The notes under the pieces: generated by a model
What the model was told of the DNA's origin: nothing
The model's input: the letters and a program-made list of their open reading frames with translations, nothing else
Databases searched by the model: none
Made by a program: the position numbers and the translations under genes
Part shown: piece by piece, positions 32,293 to 40,537 of the stretch
Numbering within the stretch: the stretch's first letter is position 1
Layout: each line of letters opens with the position of its first letter
DNA from: Opitutaceae bacterium
GTDB taxonomy: Bacteria; Verrucomicrobiota; Verrucomicrobiia; Opitutales; Opitutaceae
Direction: 5' to 3'
NCBI GenBank assembly: GCA_016715765.1
Contig: JADJZJ010000044.1
Span: 1 to 44,165, forward strand
DNA length: 44,165 nucleotides

Positions 32293-33333
32293 TCACTCCC
32301 AGTTTAGCACGATTTTGCCGCTTTTGCCGGTGCGCATCAGGTCGAACCCTTCCTGAAACTCAGTGCAATTGAAGCGGTGGGTGATGACCGGGGTGATATC
32401 CAGCCCGCTTTGGATCAGGGCCGTCATCTTGTACCAGGTCTCGTACATTTCGCGTCCATAGATGCCCTTGATCGTGAGCATATTGAAGACGACCTTGTTC
32501 CAGTCGACGGCGGCGGCGCCGGGCATGATGCCGAGCAGCGCGATCCGGCCGCCGTGGCACATGTTGTCGATCATGTCGGCGAGCGCGCGCGGGTTGCCGG
32601 ACATTTCCAGTCCGATGTCGAAACCCTCCTTCATGCCCAGCTCATGCTGCACGTCGGGGAGTTTTTCCTTCGAGACATCCACCACGCGGGTGGCGCCCAT
32701 GCGCTTCGCGAGGGCGAGGCGGGCGGGATTCACATCGGTGACGACGACCTTGCGCGCGCCGACCTGCTTGACGATGGCCGTGGCCATGCAGCCGATCGGG
32801 CCCGCGCCCGTGATGAGCACGTCTTCGCCGATCACGTCATACTTGAGCGCGGTGTGAACGGCGTTGCCGAGCGGGTCGAAGCAGGAAAGCACATCGAGCG
32901 GGATGGCGGGATCGACGTGCACGGCGTTGGTGGCCGGGATGCACAGGTATTCGGCGAACGCGCCCTGGCGGTTCACGCCCACGCCCTTCGTGTCCTTGCA
33001 GAGATGGCGGCGCCCGGCGAGGCAGTTGCGGCAGACGCCGCAGACGATGTGACCTTCGCCGTCCACCAGGTCGCCCGGCTTGAAGTTGAGCACATTCTCG
33101 CCGACCTGCTCGACCACGCCCACAAATTCATGGCCGATGACCATCGGCGGCTTGATCGTCTTCTGGGACCAGTCGTCCCAGTTGTAGATGTGGATGTCGG
33201 TCCCGCAGATGGACGTCTTCTTGACCTTGATCAGGACGTCATTGATCCCGGGCGTGGGCACGGGGACCTCGATCATTTGCAGCCCGGGAGCGGGGGTGAG
33301 TTTGGCGATGGCACGCATGGTTTTGGCGGGCAT
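32293..33333 (-). CDS. tdh: L-threonine 3-dehydrogenase
   Basis: Zinc-dependent, NAD-linked oxidation of threonine to 2-amino-3-oxobutyrate, feeding Kbl. The 346-residue medium-chain dehydrogenase has catalytic zinc ligands in SICGTDIHIYNWDDW and GHEFVGVVEQVG, the structural zinc cysteines in CGVCRNCLAGRRHLC, and the Rossmann segment TGAGPIGCMATAIVKQ. A second Met at 33318 (MRAIAKLTPAPG) matches the family start better than 33333. It is the first gene of the threonine catabolic operon and is divergent from the dGTPase-like gene. Confidence 0.96.
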   Translation of the reverse strand: MPAKTMRAIAKLTPAPGLQMIEVPVPTPGINDVLIKVKKTSICGTDIHIYNWDDWSQKTIKPPMVIGHEFVGVVEQVGENVLNFKPGDLVDGEGHIVCGVCRNCLAGRRHLCKDTKGVGVNRQGAFAEYLCIPATNAVHVDPAIPLDVLSCFDPLGNAVHTALKYDVIGEDVLITGAGPIGCMATAIVKQVGARKVVVTDVNPARLALAKRMGATRVVDVSKEKLPDVQHELGMKEGFDIGLEMSGNPRALADMIDNMCHGGRIALLGIMPGAAAVDWNKVVFNMLTIKGIYGREMYETWYKMTALIQSGLDITPVITHRFNCTEFQEGFDLMRTGKSGKIVLNWE

Positions 33334-33612
33334 GAGATTGTGGATTTACCTCCGGAGTGTGACGCCGGCAGGCGGCGAAACAACCCCTAAGCCGCCGAAT
33401 GACGCGCTCTAAGCGCGGTTAATGAGCCCGCTCACTCCGCGAATAACTGCGCGCCAGCAAGGGCAAGCAGCCGGAGTTGGGATTTGATCCCGCCCTGGCC
33501 GGAAAATCGGGGCATGCGTCCATCGCGTTGTCCGGCGAAAGGGCCCGGGGCGGAGGCGGCCAGATATGGGTTTGCATCGCGGGCGCACTCCCCTTCGTGT
33601 CGAAGCCATTCC
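33334..33612. other. intergenic gap between divergent tdh and the dGTPase-like gene
   Basis: 279 bases with no supported gene. An open frame continues upstream of the dGTPase-like start to 33484, but its composition is unlike a conserved N-terminus. Both divergent promoters should lie here, but I see no convincing sigma-70 or sigma-54 boxes and no terminator. Confidence 0.5.
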
Positions 33613-34881
33613 ATGGAGAACCGCTTCTACAACGCCTTCGATGCCGAGCCGTACGGGGGCGCGCGCAAGCCGGATTACCGGAATGCGTTCCAGATCGACC
33701 GCGACCGGATCATCCATGCCCATGCCTTCCGCAAGCTGCAGTCGAAGACGCAGGTTTTCCTGTCGGGCGAGTACGACTTTTATCGCACGCGACTGACGCA
33801 TTCGATCGAGGTCTCGCAGATCGGACGCTCGATCTGCCACTTCCTGCGCTCGCGGGGCGGATTGTTGAAAAGCGATTTCTACATTGATAGCGACCTGGTC
33901 GAAGCCGTCTGCCTCGCCCACGATCTCGGGCATCCGCCCTTTGGCCACTCCGGCGAGCGCACGCTCCAGGAACTGATGATCGGGTGGGGCGGTTTCGAGG
34001 GCAACGCGCAGACCCTGCACCTGCTCACTGAGACCATCTTCCAAAGCGAATCCGGCGTGCGCGGCCTGCACCCGACGCGGGCGCTGCTGGACGGCGTCCT
34101 GAAATACAAGAAGCTCTTTCGCGAGTTTCAGCGTCCGCCGGCCAACCATTTCCTCTACGATACGCAGGAGGTGTACCGGGATTTTGTGTTCAAGGGCGTG
34201 AAGATCCCCCGACCGCTGCATCAGGGTGAGCAGTTGAACCAGTTCAAGAGCATCGAATGCCAGATCATGGACTGGGCTGATGATGCGGCCTATTCGCTCA
34301 ACGACATCGTGGACGGGGTGAAGGCGGGGTTTCTCACGGGTGAAAGTGTCGAGGCCTGGGCCGGCGACCAGGCCATCGGTCCGGAGGAGCAGAGGCACCT
34401 GGACCGGCTGTTCCATGCGATCCGCACCGACCGGCTTGAGGGCATATTCGGCGCCCGCATCGGCGGCTTCATCCAGGCCTGCCGCCTGCGCGAGCGGGAC
34501 AACTTCATGGCCCGCCTAACCAATCGCTATCGCTATGAGCTGGTCGTGGACGAGCCGGCGCAGCGCGAGGCGCTGTTCTTCAAGCGCATGGCCAACGACA
34601 TCATCTTCGAGAGCCCGCAGCTCCAGCAGATGGAGCACAAGGCCCGGCGCGTCCTGTTCGATCTCTGGCAGTCCTGCTGGCGCAATTACGTCGAGAAGAA
34701 CGGACGCGTGATCAACATTCTCCCGCCGCAGGTCGGGCGCCTGATCAACGCCGAGAAGACCCGCAAGGGCAAGGCCCGCCGCATCTGCGATTACCTTTGC
34801 GGCCTGACCGATGGCACCATTGTCCGCACCTACCGGAGACTCTTCGATCCCGAGTTCGGCAGCATCCGCGACCTGAGCTGA
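33613..34881 (+). CDS. deoxyguanosinetriphosphate triphosphohydrolase-like protein
   Basis: A 422-residue HD-domain phosphohydrolase of the dGTPase family, which splits dNTPs (classically dGTP) into deoxynucleoside and triphosphate. The start at 33613 (MENRFYNAF) is chosen because the family region begins at DRDRIIHAHAFRKLQSKTQV shortly after. The metal site is seen as RTRLTHSIEVSQ (His), LAHDLGHPPFGHSGE (His-Asp) and MDWADDAAYSLND (Asp). The C-terminal part ends with ICDYLCGLTDGTIVRTY, typical of dGTPase-like proteins. Substrate choice among dNTPs cannot be told. Confidence 0.92.
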   Translation: MENRFYNAFDAEPYGGARKPDYRNAFQIDRDRIIHAHAFRKLQSKTQVFLSGEYDFYRTRLTHSIEVSQIGRSICHFLRSRGGLLKSDFYIDSDLVEAVCLAHDLGHPPFGHSGERTLQELMIGWGGFEGNAQTLHLLTETIFQSESGVRGLHPTRALLDGVLKYKKLFREFQRPPANHFLYDTQEVYRDFVFKGVKIPRPLHQGEQLNQFKSIECQIMDWADDAAYSLNDIVDGVKAGFLTGESVEAWAGDQAIGPEEQRHLDRLFHAIRTDRLEGIFGARIGGFIQACRLRERDNFMARLTNRYRYELVVDEPAQREALFFKRMANDIIFESPQLQQMEHKARRVLFDLWQSCWRNYVEKNGRVINILPPQVGRLINAEKTRKGKARRICDYLCGLTDGTIVRTYRRLFDPEFGSIRDLS

Positions 34882-34948
34882 CGCATTCCGGCCGGCAGCA
34901 GGCGGCGGACTGATCGAATCGCCGCCGCCGGGGGATGCTCAAGGTCGC

Positions 34949-34989
34949 AAACAAAACCCTGCCTCGCCGTGGGACGACGAAGGCAGGTT
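34949..34989 (-). terminator. terminator of the PEP-CTERM gene
   Basis: On the minus strand, a stem CCTGCCT/AGGCAGG, extended by a short CG pair with a bulge, is followed by GGTTTTGTTT. It lies shortly after the stop of the minus-strand PEP-CTERM gene and close to the convergent dGTPase-like gene. Confidence 0.65.
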
Positions 34990-35006
34990 GGAGGGGAACG
35001 GAATGC

Positions 35007-35690
35007 TTAGCGGACGAAGACGCGCCGCACTGCCATCAAGCCACCCAAACCAAATCCAAGCAGCATCACGACAGAACTGGTCTCTGGTACGGACCGCTCC
35101 CCATGGATGCGCATGGCCATATCGCCATCATAGGGCTCACCTGCGGGATTCAGGCCATTGAACATGTACATGGTGCCGTTGCCGGGTTGTTTGGGGCCGC
35201 TCAGGGCGAGCTGGCCCATTTCCGACTGGAAACCACTGATGCCGATCCACAGTGCGGTATTGGCCGCAAGGTTGAACGAATTGGCGCCGAAATCCACATG
35301 GAGCCTGGTATACGAGCCGATACTCAAGACGGGCGCAGTCGTAATGCCCTCCGAGTCCACGGCCGCAATTACGCTGAGGAAGTCATCGACAGTTCCAATA
35401 TCGGGATAACCCACCTGTTCATCCCAAGTTCTCACCACCACATAATTGCCCACCGTGTTCCACCAATCTAGTGAATATATATCCATCCCGGTAATTAGTA
35501 CGTCGGTATCGAAGATGATTCTCTCGGCGAAATTCTGTCCTCCCGAAATGTTGGAAAAAGCCGTCCCCATTGGCGCGATCACTGCCCCGGTGGCATCAGG
35601 ACTGTAATCCAGAAGGATGCTGCCGGCGCGAACCGGAAGACCCAAAGCTACGACGAAGACAAGGCTTAGTACTGCCCGGTGTATTTTCAT
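35007..35690 (-). CDS. PEP-CTERM sorting domain-containing exported protein
   Basis: A 227-residue secreted protein. The signal peptide is residues 1-22 (cleavage near VRAG). The body is beta-rich, with Gly/Asn/Asp and a conserved-looking ALWIGISGF segment. The C-terminus has VPETSS, a hydrophobic helix (VVMLLGFGLGGLMAV) and a basic RR-containing end. This is the tripartite signal processed by exosortase. No exosortase gene is in this window. Its base composition is clearly lower in GC than its neighbours. A sigma-54 promoter lies upstream. Function unknown; such proteins are usually cell-surface or matrix proteins. Confidence 0.85.
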   Translation of the reverse strand: MKIHRAVLSLVFVVALGLPVRAGSILLDYSPDATGAVIAPMGTAFSNISGGQNFAERIIFDTDVLITGMDIYSLDWWNTVGNYVVVRTWDEQVGYPDIGTVDDFLSVIAAVDSEGITTAPVLSIGSYTRLHVDFGANSFNLAANTALWIGISGFQSEMGQLALSGPKQPGNGTMYMFNGLNPAGEPYDGDMAMRIHGERSVPETSSVVMLLGFGLGGLMAVRRVFVR

Positions 35691-36107
35691 TTGTAACCTA
35701 AGTTCAGTTGTTGTTGTTGGCTGGAGTAATCATATCTTATATGCAACCAACATGCCAAAGAAGCATCTACTGAGGTAAGATATTGGTCATTATGGAGTAC
35801 CGATCTTATTCTGTAAAATCTTGAATACTTCACAAAACATTCACCTGTAAGCAGGTACGACTATCATTAACGAACGTAATTCGTCCATTATGCAAGTAGT
35901 GAGATAAGATATGCTTGCAGCAAAAAGCTGAGTGTAAGCATTTCTGACGAATCACAGGGCGTCGGAAACTGGCGTGTTAAACTTATGAAGCCGGTATTGG
36001 CTTCTTCAGATGGAGCAGGGCGCCGGTTGGCCGCGGACAGGCAACTGCATCATACGATGATGATGCTCTGCCAGTCGGCCTGACCTGTCTGGCAGGCTGG
36101 GCCCGCT
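35691..36107. other. AT-rich gene-free stretch upstream of the PEP-CTERM gene
   Basis: 417 bases without a supported gene, visibly richer in A and T than the rest of the window up to about 35990. It holds the sigma-54 promoter. It also holds two direct copies of TGAGRTAAGATAT (35771-35783 and 35900-35912), plus a partial inverted copy, ATAAGATATG on the minus strand, at 35731-35740. These could be activator sites. A hairpin GAAGCC/GGCTTC at 35987-36004 has no T-tract. The last part, from about 36010, is GC-rich and holds a CTGCCAG/CTGGCAG inverted repeat. Confidence 0.55.
35742..35757 (-). promoter_or_regulatory. sigma-54 promoter of the PEP-CTERM gene
   Basis: Read on the minus strand: TGGCATGTTGGTTGCA. 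It carries GG at -24 and GC at -12, exactly ten bases apart, and differs from the consensus TGGCACG-N4-TTGCA at one base. The start codon is about 50 bases downstream of the -12 GC, leaving a leader of about 40 bases. Confidence 0.75.
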
Positions 36108-36731
36108 TCAGCTCACAGGCTTGGCGGCCAGATCACCCCTCGCGACGGCCTCATCGATCATTCTGACCGCATACTCCCAAATGGCCTTGGAACCTTCGGC
36201 GACGTGGGCGTTGCGGGCGAGCACGCGGTCCTGGGTGACGCCGTGCTTCTGCCAGGCATGGCCGTTGGTGCGGCAATTCAGCAGCATTGGGTGGAAACGG
36301 TCGCAGGCGGCGGCGAATTTCGCCTCGGGCGTCTGCTTGGCCTCGAACTCATCCCACAGGGCTCGGAACTCAGCCGCCTGGTCGGCCGGCAGCAGGCCGA
36401 AGATGCGGGTGGCGGCCCGCGCCTCGCGCTCATGCTGGTCCGCCATGTGCTTGGTGTCATAAGCGAAGGTGTCGCCGGCATCGATCTCCACCAGATCATG
36501 GATCAGCACCATCTTGAGGATGCGCAGCACATCGAGCGGCTGGTGGTTGGAGTGCTCGGCGAGGACGATGACCATGAGGGCGAAATGCCACGAATGCTCG
36601 GCATCGTTCTCCGCCCGCCGGCTCTGGGTCAGGACCGTCTGGCGGAAGATTTCCTTCAGCTTGTCCACCTCCACGATGAATTCGATCTGGCGGTGCAGGC
36701 GTTCGGCGGAAGATTCCATAAATTGATGCAA
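36108..36731 (-). CDS. HD-domain 5'-nucleotidase-like protein (YfbR/HDDC2 type)
   Basis: A 207-residue HD-domain protein of the family that includes YfbR and HDDC2, metal-dependent 5'-deoxynucleotidases. Metal residues: His in NDAEHSWHFALM, His-Asp in LIHDLVEIDAGD, and a later Asp in AAACDRFHPML. A second Met at 36719 (MESSAERLHRQ) is an alternative start. It is divergent from serA. With cdd and the dGTPase-like gene nearby, it fits a loose nucleotide-salvage theme, but they are not one operon. Confidence 0.85.
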   Translation of the reverse strand: MHQFMESSAERLHRQIEFIVEVDKLKEIFRQTVLTQSRRAENDAEHSWHFALMVIVLAEHSNHQPLDVLRILKMVLIHDLVEIDAGDTFAYDTKHMADQHEREARAATRIFGLLPADQAAEFRALWDEFEAKQTPEAKFAAACDRFHPMLLNCRTNGHAWQKHGVTQDRVLARNAHVAEGSKAIWEYAVRMIDEAVARGDLAAKPVS

Positions 36732-36812
36732 CAGTTGAAATTCCCCGCCGGCAAGCCTGCGGCCGCAGGGTATTTGGCCCGGCGGTTGCCGCGTGAAATG
36801 AGTGGGTGGGGG

Positions 36813-36829
36813 ACCCCCTCCGAGGGGGT
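36813..36829. other. short GC hairpin upstream of serA
   Basis: A 7-bp perfect stem, ACCCCCT with AGGGGGT, and a 3-base loop lie in the 194-base gap between the divergent nucleotidase gene and serA. There is no T-tract, so it is not a standard terminator. Role unknown. Confidence 0.35.
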
Positions 36830-36925
36830 ATCCGTGTCATAAGGGGAGTTCCCGCGGTCCGCGCTGCTTTTGTTTATTTGCGTTTTGGTTGCCCGGCCCC
36901 TTCGCTCACGGGCCACTTTGTCCAC

Positions 36926-38515
36926 ATGAAAGTCCTCGTCGCCGATAAGATCTCAGCCAAGGGAGTGGAATTCCTTCGCCGTCAGCCCGGTCTGACCGTG
37001 GTGGAGGCCTATGGCTCCAGCCCGGAGAAACTCCTGACGCTCGTCGGCGACGTGCAGGCGATCGCCGTGCGCAGCGAGACGAAGATCACCGCCGCGGTCT
37101 TTGCCGCCGCCCCGCTGCTCAAGGTCGTGGGCCGGGCCGGGGTCGGCGTGGACAACGTCGATGTCGAGGCGGCCACCGAGCGCGGTGTCATCGTGATGAA
37201 CACGCCTTCGGGCAACACGATCGCGACGGCCGAACTGACCTTCACGCACATTCTCTGCGGTGCGCGGCCGGTGCCCCAGGCGGCGGCGTCGATGCGCAAC
37301 GGGCAATGGGACCGCAAGTCCTTTTCCGGCATCGAACTCTTTCGCAAGACCCTTGGCGTGGTCGGCCTCGGCCGCATCGGCGGCGAGGTGGCCAAGCGCG
37401 CCCAGGCCTTCGGCATGCGGGTGGTGGCCTATGATCCCTACCTCGCCCCGAGCCGGGCGAAGGCCATGCAGGTCGAGGCCGTGACGCTGGAGCAGCTGCT
37501 GGCCGAGAGCGACTACATCACGGTGCACATGCCGCTGACCGAAGCCACGCGGCACCTCATCGACGAGGGCGCCCTGGCCAAATGCAAGAAGGGCGTGCGG
37601 CTCTTCAATTGCGCGCGGGGCGGCATCATCAAGGAGTCGGCGTTGATCGAGGCGCTCAAGTCAGGTCAGGTTGCAGCCGCCGGCCTGGATGTTTTTGAAG
37701 ACGAGCCTCTCGCCGCCGACAGCGCACTGCGGTGCCTCCCCGGCGTGACGCTCACGCCCCATCTCGGCGCCTCCACGGCCGAGGCGCAGGAGAGCGTCGG
37801 CCTCGAGGTCGCGGAGCAGATCGCGGATGTGCTGCGGGGCGGGGTCATCCGCAACGCGGTCAACATGCCCTCGATTGACGCGGCCGTCCTCAAGATTCTC
37901 GGACCCTACCTCGACCTGGGCGGAAAACTGGGCGCCCTCGTGCAGCAGATCGGACCCAAGCAGGTGGCGACCCTGCGGGTGACCTACTGGGGCAAGCTGA
38001 TCGACCTCGATGCCAATCCGGTCACCCGCGCCATTCAGCGCGGCTTCCTGCAGCGCATCAGCGGCGACACGGTCAATTTTGTGAACGCACCGGTCGTGCT
38101 GCAGCGCCTCGGCGTGAAGATGGAGGTCATCAAGTCCACCGACGAGGTGGACTACACCGAACTCATGGCCGTGGAGGCCGTGGCGGCCGACGGCTCCGTG
38201 CATGCGGCCAAGGGGACGTTGATCGGCAAGACGGCGCGCCCGCGCATCGTCGAGCTGAACCAGCGCGAGGTGGAGGTCGAGGCGCAGGGCAAGCTGCTCG
38301 TCATCGAGAACCACGACCAGCCGGGCATGATCGGTTATGTGGGCACCCTGCTGGGCAAGGATGGCGTCAACATCGCGAACATGTCCCTCAGCCGCCAGGA
38401 GCCGGGTGAGACGGCGCTGATCATGATCAACCTCGACAGCGAACCCAGCGACAGCGTCCGCCGGGAATTGAAATCACACCCCGCGATCAAACTGGCAAAA
38501 TTCGTCCAACTCTAG
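36926..38515 (+). CDS. serA: D-3-phosphoglycerate dehydrogenase
   Basis: First step of serine synthesis: NAD-linked oxidation of 3-phosphoglycerate. From the ATG at 36926 (MKVLVADKIS) it has 529 residues, the long form with catalytic, cofactor, ASB and C-terminal ACT domains. Cofactor motif: GVVGLGRIGGEVAKRA. Active-site regions: NCARGGIIKESAL, FEDEPL and LTPHLGAST (His). The ACT domain (about 455-529, NHDQPGMIGYVGTLLG) likely mediates serine feedback. It heads the serA-plsY-hom-lysC-thrC run. The open frame upstream of 36926 is non-coding extension. Confidence 0.96.
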   Translation: MKVLVADKISAKGVEFLRRQPGLTVVEAYGSSPEKLLTLVGDVQAIAVRSETKITAAVFAAAPLLKVVGRAGVGVDNVDVEAATERGVIVMNTPSGNTIATAELTFTHILCGARPVPQAAASMRNGQWDRKSFSGIELFRKTLGVVGLGRIGGEVAKRAQAFGMRVVAYDPYLAPSRAKAMQVEAVTLEQLLAESDYITVHMPLTEATRHLIDEGALAKCKKGVRLFNCARGGIIKESALIEALKSGQVAAAGLDVFEDEPLAADSALRCLPGVTLTPHLGASTAEAQESVGLEVAEQIADVLRGGVIRNAVNMPSIDAAVLKILGPYLDLGGKLGALVQQIGPKQVATLRVTYWGKLIDLDANPVTRAIQRGFLQRISGDTVNFVNAPVVLQRLGVKMEVIKSTDEVDYTELMAVEAVAADGSVHAAKGTLIGKTARPRIVELNQREVEVEAQGKLLVIENHDQPGMIGYVGTLLGKDGVNIANMSLSRQEPGETALIMINLDSEPSDSVRRELKSHPAIKLAKFVQL

Positions 38516-38522
38516 TCCGCGC

Positions 38523-39203
38523 ATGATTGTCTTCTACCTTTTCGTCGGCCTGGTCGGTTACCTGCTGGGCGCGCTGCCCTTCGGGTACCTGGTCGCGCGC
38601 GCCAAAGGGGTGAACATCTTCGAGGTCGGCAGCAAGAATCCCGGTGCCACCAATGTCCGCCGCGTCCTCGGCAAGGGTCCGGGCAACCTGGTGTTCGCCC
38701 TCGATGCGTTCAAGGGCGCCCTGGCGGCGTCGTGGGCCCTGCTGGCCCGGTCCGCGGTGAGCGTGACCTATGACATGGAGGAGTGGGGTCTGACCGCGGC
38801 CGGCCGGATTGCGGGCGACGACTGGCTCAACCTCGGCCTGGCCGGCCTCGCCGGCGCGATGCTCGGGCACAGCTATTCCTGTTTCACGAAATTCCGCGGC
38901 GGCAAAGGGGTGGCCACCGGCGCCGGCGGCATCTGCGTCATCATTCCCATCAGCGCCCTGGTCGGCGGAGTGATCTGGCTGCTGGCATTCTATTCGACGC
39001 GCTATGTCTCCCTGGCCTCGATTCTGGCTTCGGTCTCCCTGCCGGTGACGGTCTGGCTGCGGGGCCGGCCGGTTCCGCTCGTCGTCGTGGCGGCGTTGAT
39101 CGCCCTCTTTGTCGTCATCCGTCACCGGGACAACATCCGCCGGTTGGTGCAAGGCACCGAAAACCGGTTCAACAAGAACACCGCCGAATCTTCCGAATCA
39201 TGA
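38523..39203 (+). CDS. plsY: acyl-phosphate:glycerol-3-phosphate acyltransferase
   Basis: A membrane enzyme that makes lysophosphatidic acid from acyl-phosphate and glycerol-3-phosphate, the first step of phospholipid synthesis. The 226-residue protein has about five to seven helices and three PlsY motifs: GSKNPGATNVRRVLG, GHSYSCFTKFRGGKGVATG (Gly-rich loop), and the C-terminal RHRDNIRRL near residues 200-208. The start is eight bases after serA and the stop overlaps hom by four bases. Lying amid amino-acid genes, it looks like a passenger in the operon. Confidence 0.94.
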   Translation: MIVFYLFVGLVGYLLGALPFGYLVARAKGVNIFEVGSKNPGATNVRRVLGKGPGNLVFALDAFKGALAASWALLARSAVSVTYDMEEWGLTAAGRIAGDDWLNLGLAGLAGAMLGHSYSCFTKFRGGKGVATGAGGICVIIPISALVGGVIWLLAFYSTRYVSLASILASVSLPVTVWLRGRPVPLVVVAALIALFVVIRHRDNIRRLVQGTENRFNKNTAESSES

Positions 39204-40522
39204 GCGAGATACCAGTCATCAAAATCGGCCTGTGCGGTTTCGGCACCGTCGGGCAGGGCGTGTGGAAACACCTCACCCGTTCCCGGGCTGATTTGGAAAA
39301 GCGGCTCGGGGCGCGGTTGGTGCTGCACCGGGTGGCGGTCCACAACCTCCGCAAGCAGCGTCTCGTCAAAATTCCCGCCGCCCGCCTGACGGACGACGCC
39401 ATGGCCGTGGCGACGGACCCCGGGATCCAGATCGTCTGCGAACTCATGGGCGGCACCGGGCTGGCCCGCGAGGTGACGCTGGCCGCGCTGCGCCTGGGCA
39501 AGAGCGTGGTCTCGGCCAACAAGGCGCTGATCTGCGCCCATGGCGCCGAGATTTTCGCGACGGCGCGCAAGCACGGCGGACACTTCCTGTTCGAGGCCAG
39601 CGTCGCCGGCGGCATCCCGATCATCAAGGCGCTGCGCGAGGGCCTGGTCGCCAATCGCTTCCCGCGCATCTACGGCATCCTCAACGGCACCTGCAATTAC
39701 ATCCTCACGCAGATGGAGGAACAGGATGCGCCCTACGAAAGCATTCTGGCCGAAGCCAAGCGCCTGGGCTACGCCGAGGCGGACGAGGCCCTCGATGTGA
39801 AGGGCTGGGACGCGGCGCACAAGGCGGCCGTGCTGGCCTGGCTGGCCCACGGGGTCTGGGTCAAGCCCCGGCAGATGGTGGTCGAGGGCATCGATCGCAT
39901 CACGCCGGCGGATTTCAAGAACGCCGCCACCCTCGGCTTCGGCATCAAGCTGCTGGCCGTGATCGTGCGGGATTTTGACACGGACGAGCTCTCCGTCCGG
40001 GTGCACCCGACCCTGCTGCCCGAGGGCAGCGTGATCGCCAATGTGAACGGCGTGTACAACGCCATCTCGGTCACGGGCGACGTCGTCGGCACCACCCTGT
40101 ACATCGGCCGGGGCGCGGGCCAGGACGCCACCGCGAGCGCGGTCATCAGTGACATCGCGGACGCCGCCTCCCTCCTGCGCTGCGGCCGCGGCGCGCAGTT
40201 GATTGCGGACGAGACCCTGCCGGCCCGCAACGGCTGCAAGCTCGCCCCGCCCGAGCACATTCTCTGCCGCTACTACCTGCGGCTGACCGTCCGCGACCAG
40301 CCCGGTGTGCTGGCCCGCGTGGCTTCCGTCATGGCCGGGCACCATATCAGCATCGCGAGCGTGATCCAGAATCCCTCCGAGACGGCTGATGCGGCCTCGC
40401 TCGTCCTCACGACCCACCAGAGCCACGAGAAGGCCATGCGGTCCACGCTCCGCGACCTGGCCCGGCTGGCCAGCGTGATCGAGGTGCCCGTGCTCCTGCG
40501 CATCGGCGATTTCAACGACTAG
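39200..40522 (+). CDS. hom: homoserine dehydrogenase
   Basis: Reduces aspartate semialdehyde to homoserine for threonine and methionine synthesis. The 440-residue length fits the form with a C-terminal ACT domain. Motifs: NAD(P) site GLCGFGTVGQGVW, SANKALICAHG, the catalytic region GILNGTCNYILTQM, and EADEALDVKGWDAAHK (catalytic Asp and Lys). The ACT domain (about 355-430, LRLTVRDQPGVLARV) binds threonine in relatives. The ATG overlaps the plsY stop; the longer frame upstream is the shadow of plsY. Confidence 0.96.
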   Translation: MSEIPVIKIGLCGFGTVGQGVWKHLTRSRADLEKRLGARLVLHRVAVHNLRKQRLVKIPAARLTDDAMAVATDPGIQIVCELMGGTGLAREVTLAALRLGKSVVSANKALICAHGAEIFATARKHGGHFLFEASVAGGIPIIKALREGLVANRFPRIYGILNGTCNYILTQMEEQDAPYESILAEAKRLGYAEADEALDVKGWDAAHKAAVLAWLAHGVWVKPRQMVVEGIDRITPADFKNAATLGFGIKLLAVIVRDFDTDELSVRVHPTLLPEGSVIANVNGVYNAISVTGDVVGTTLYIGRGAGQDATASAVISDIADAASLLRCGRGAQLIADETLPARNGCKLAPPEHILCRYYLRLTVRDQPGVLARVASVMAGHHISIASVIQNPSETADAASLVLTTHQSHEKAMRSTLRDLARLASVIEVPVLLRIGDFND

Positions 40523-40537
40523 ACTTTCCCTACGACC

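Noticed and set aside
35987..36004. Hairpin GAAGCC/GGCTTC as a terminator
   Set aside because: Short stem, no T-tract on either strand.
36732..36925. Riboswitch or leader attenuator before serA
   Set aside because: Only one small hairpin is visible, with no known riboswitch core or leader peptide that I can identify.
38783..39199. Long N-terminal extension of homoserine dehydrogenase
   Set aside because: It overlaps plsY in another frame. The ATG at 39200 gives the family N-terminus and an ATGA overlap.
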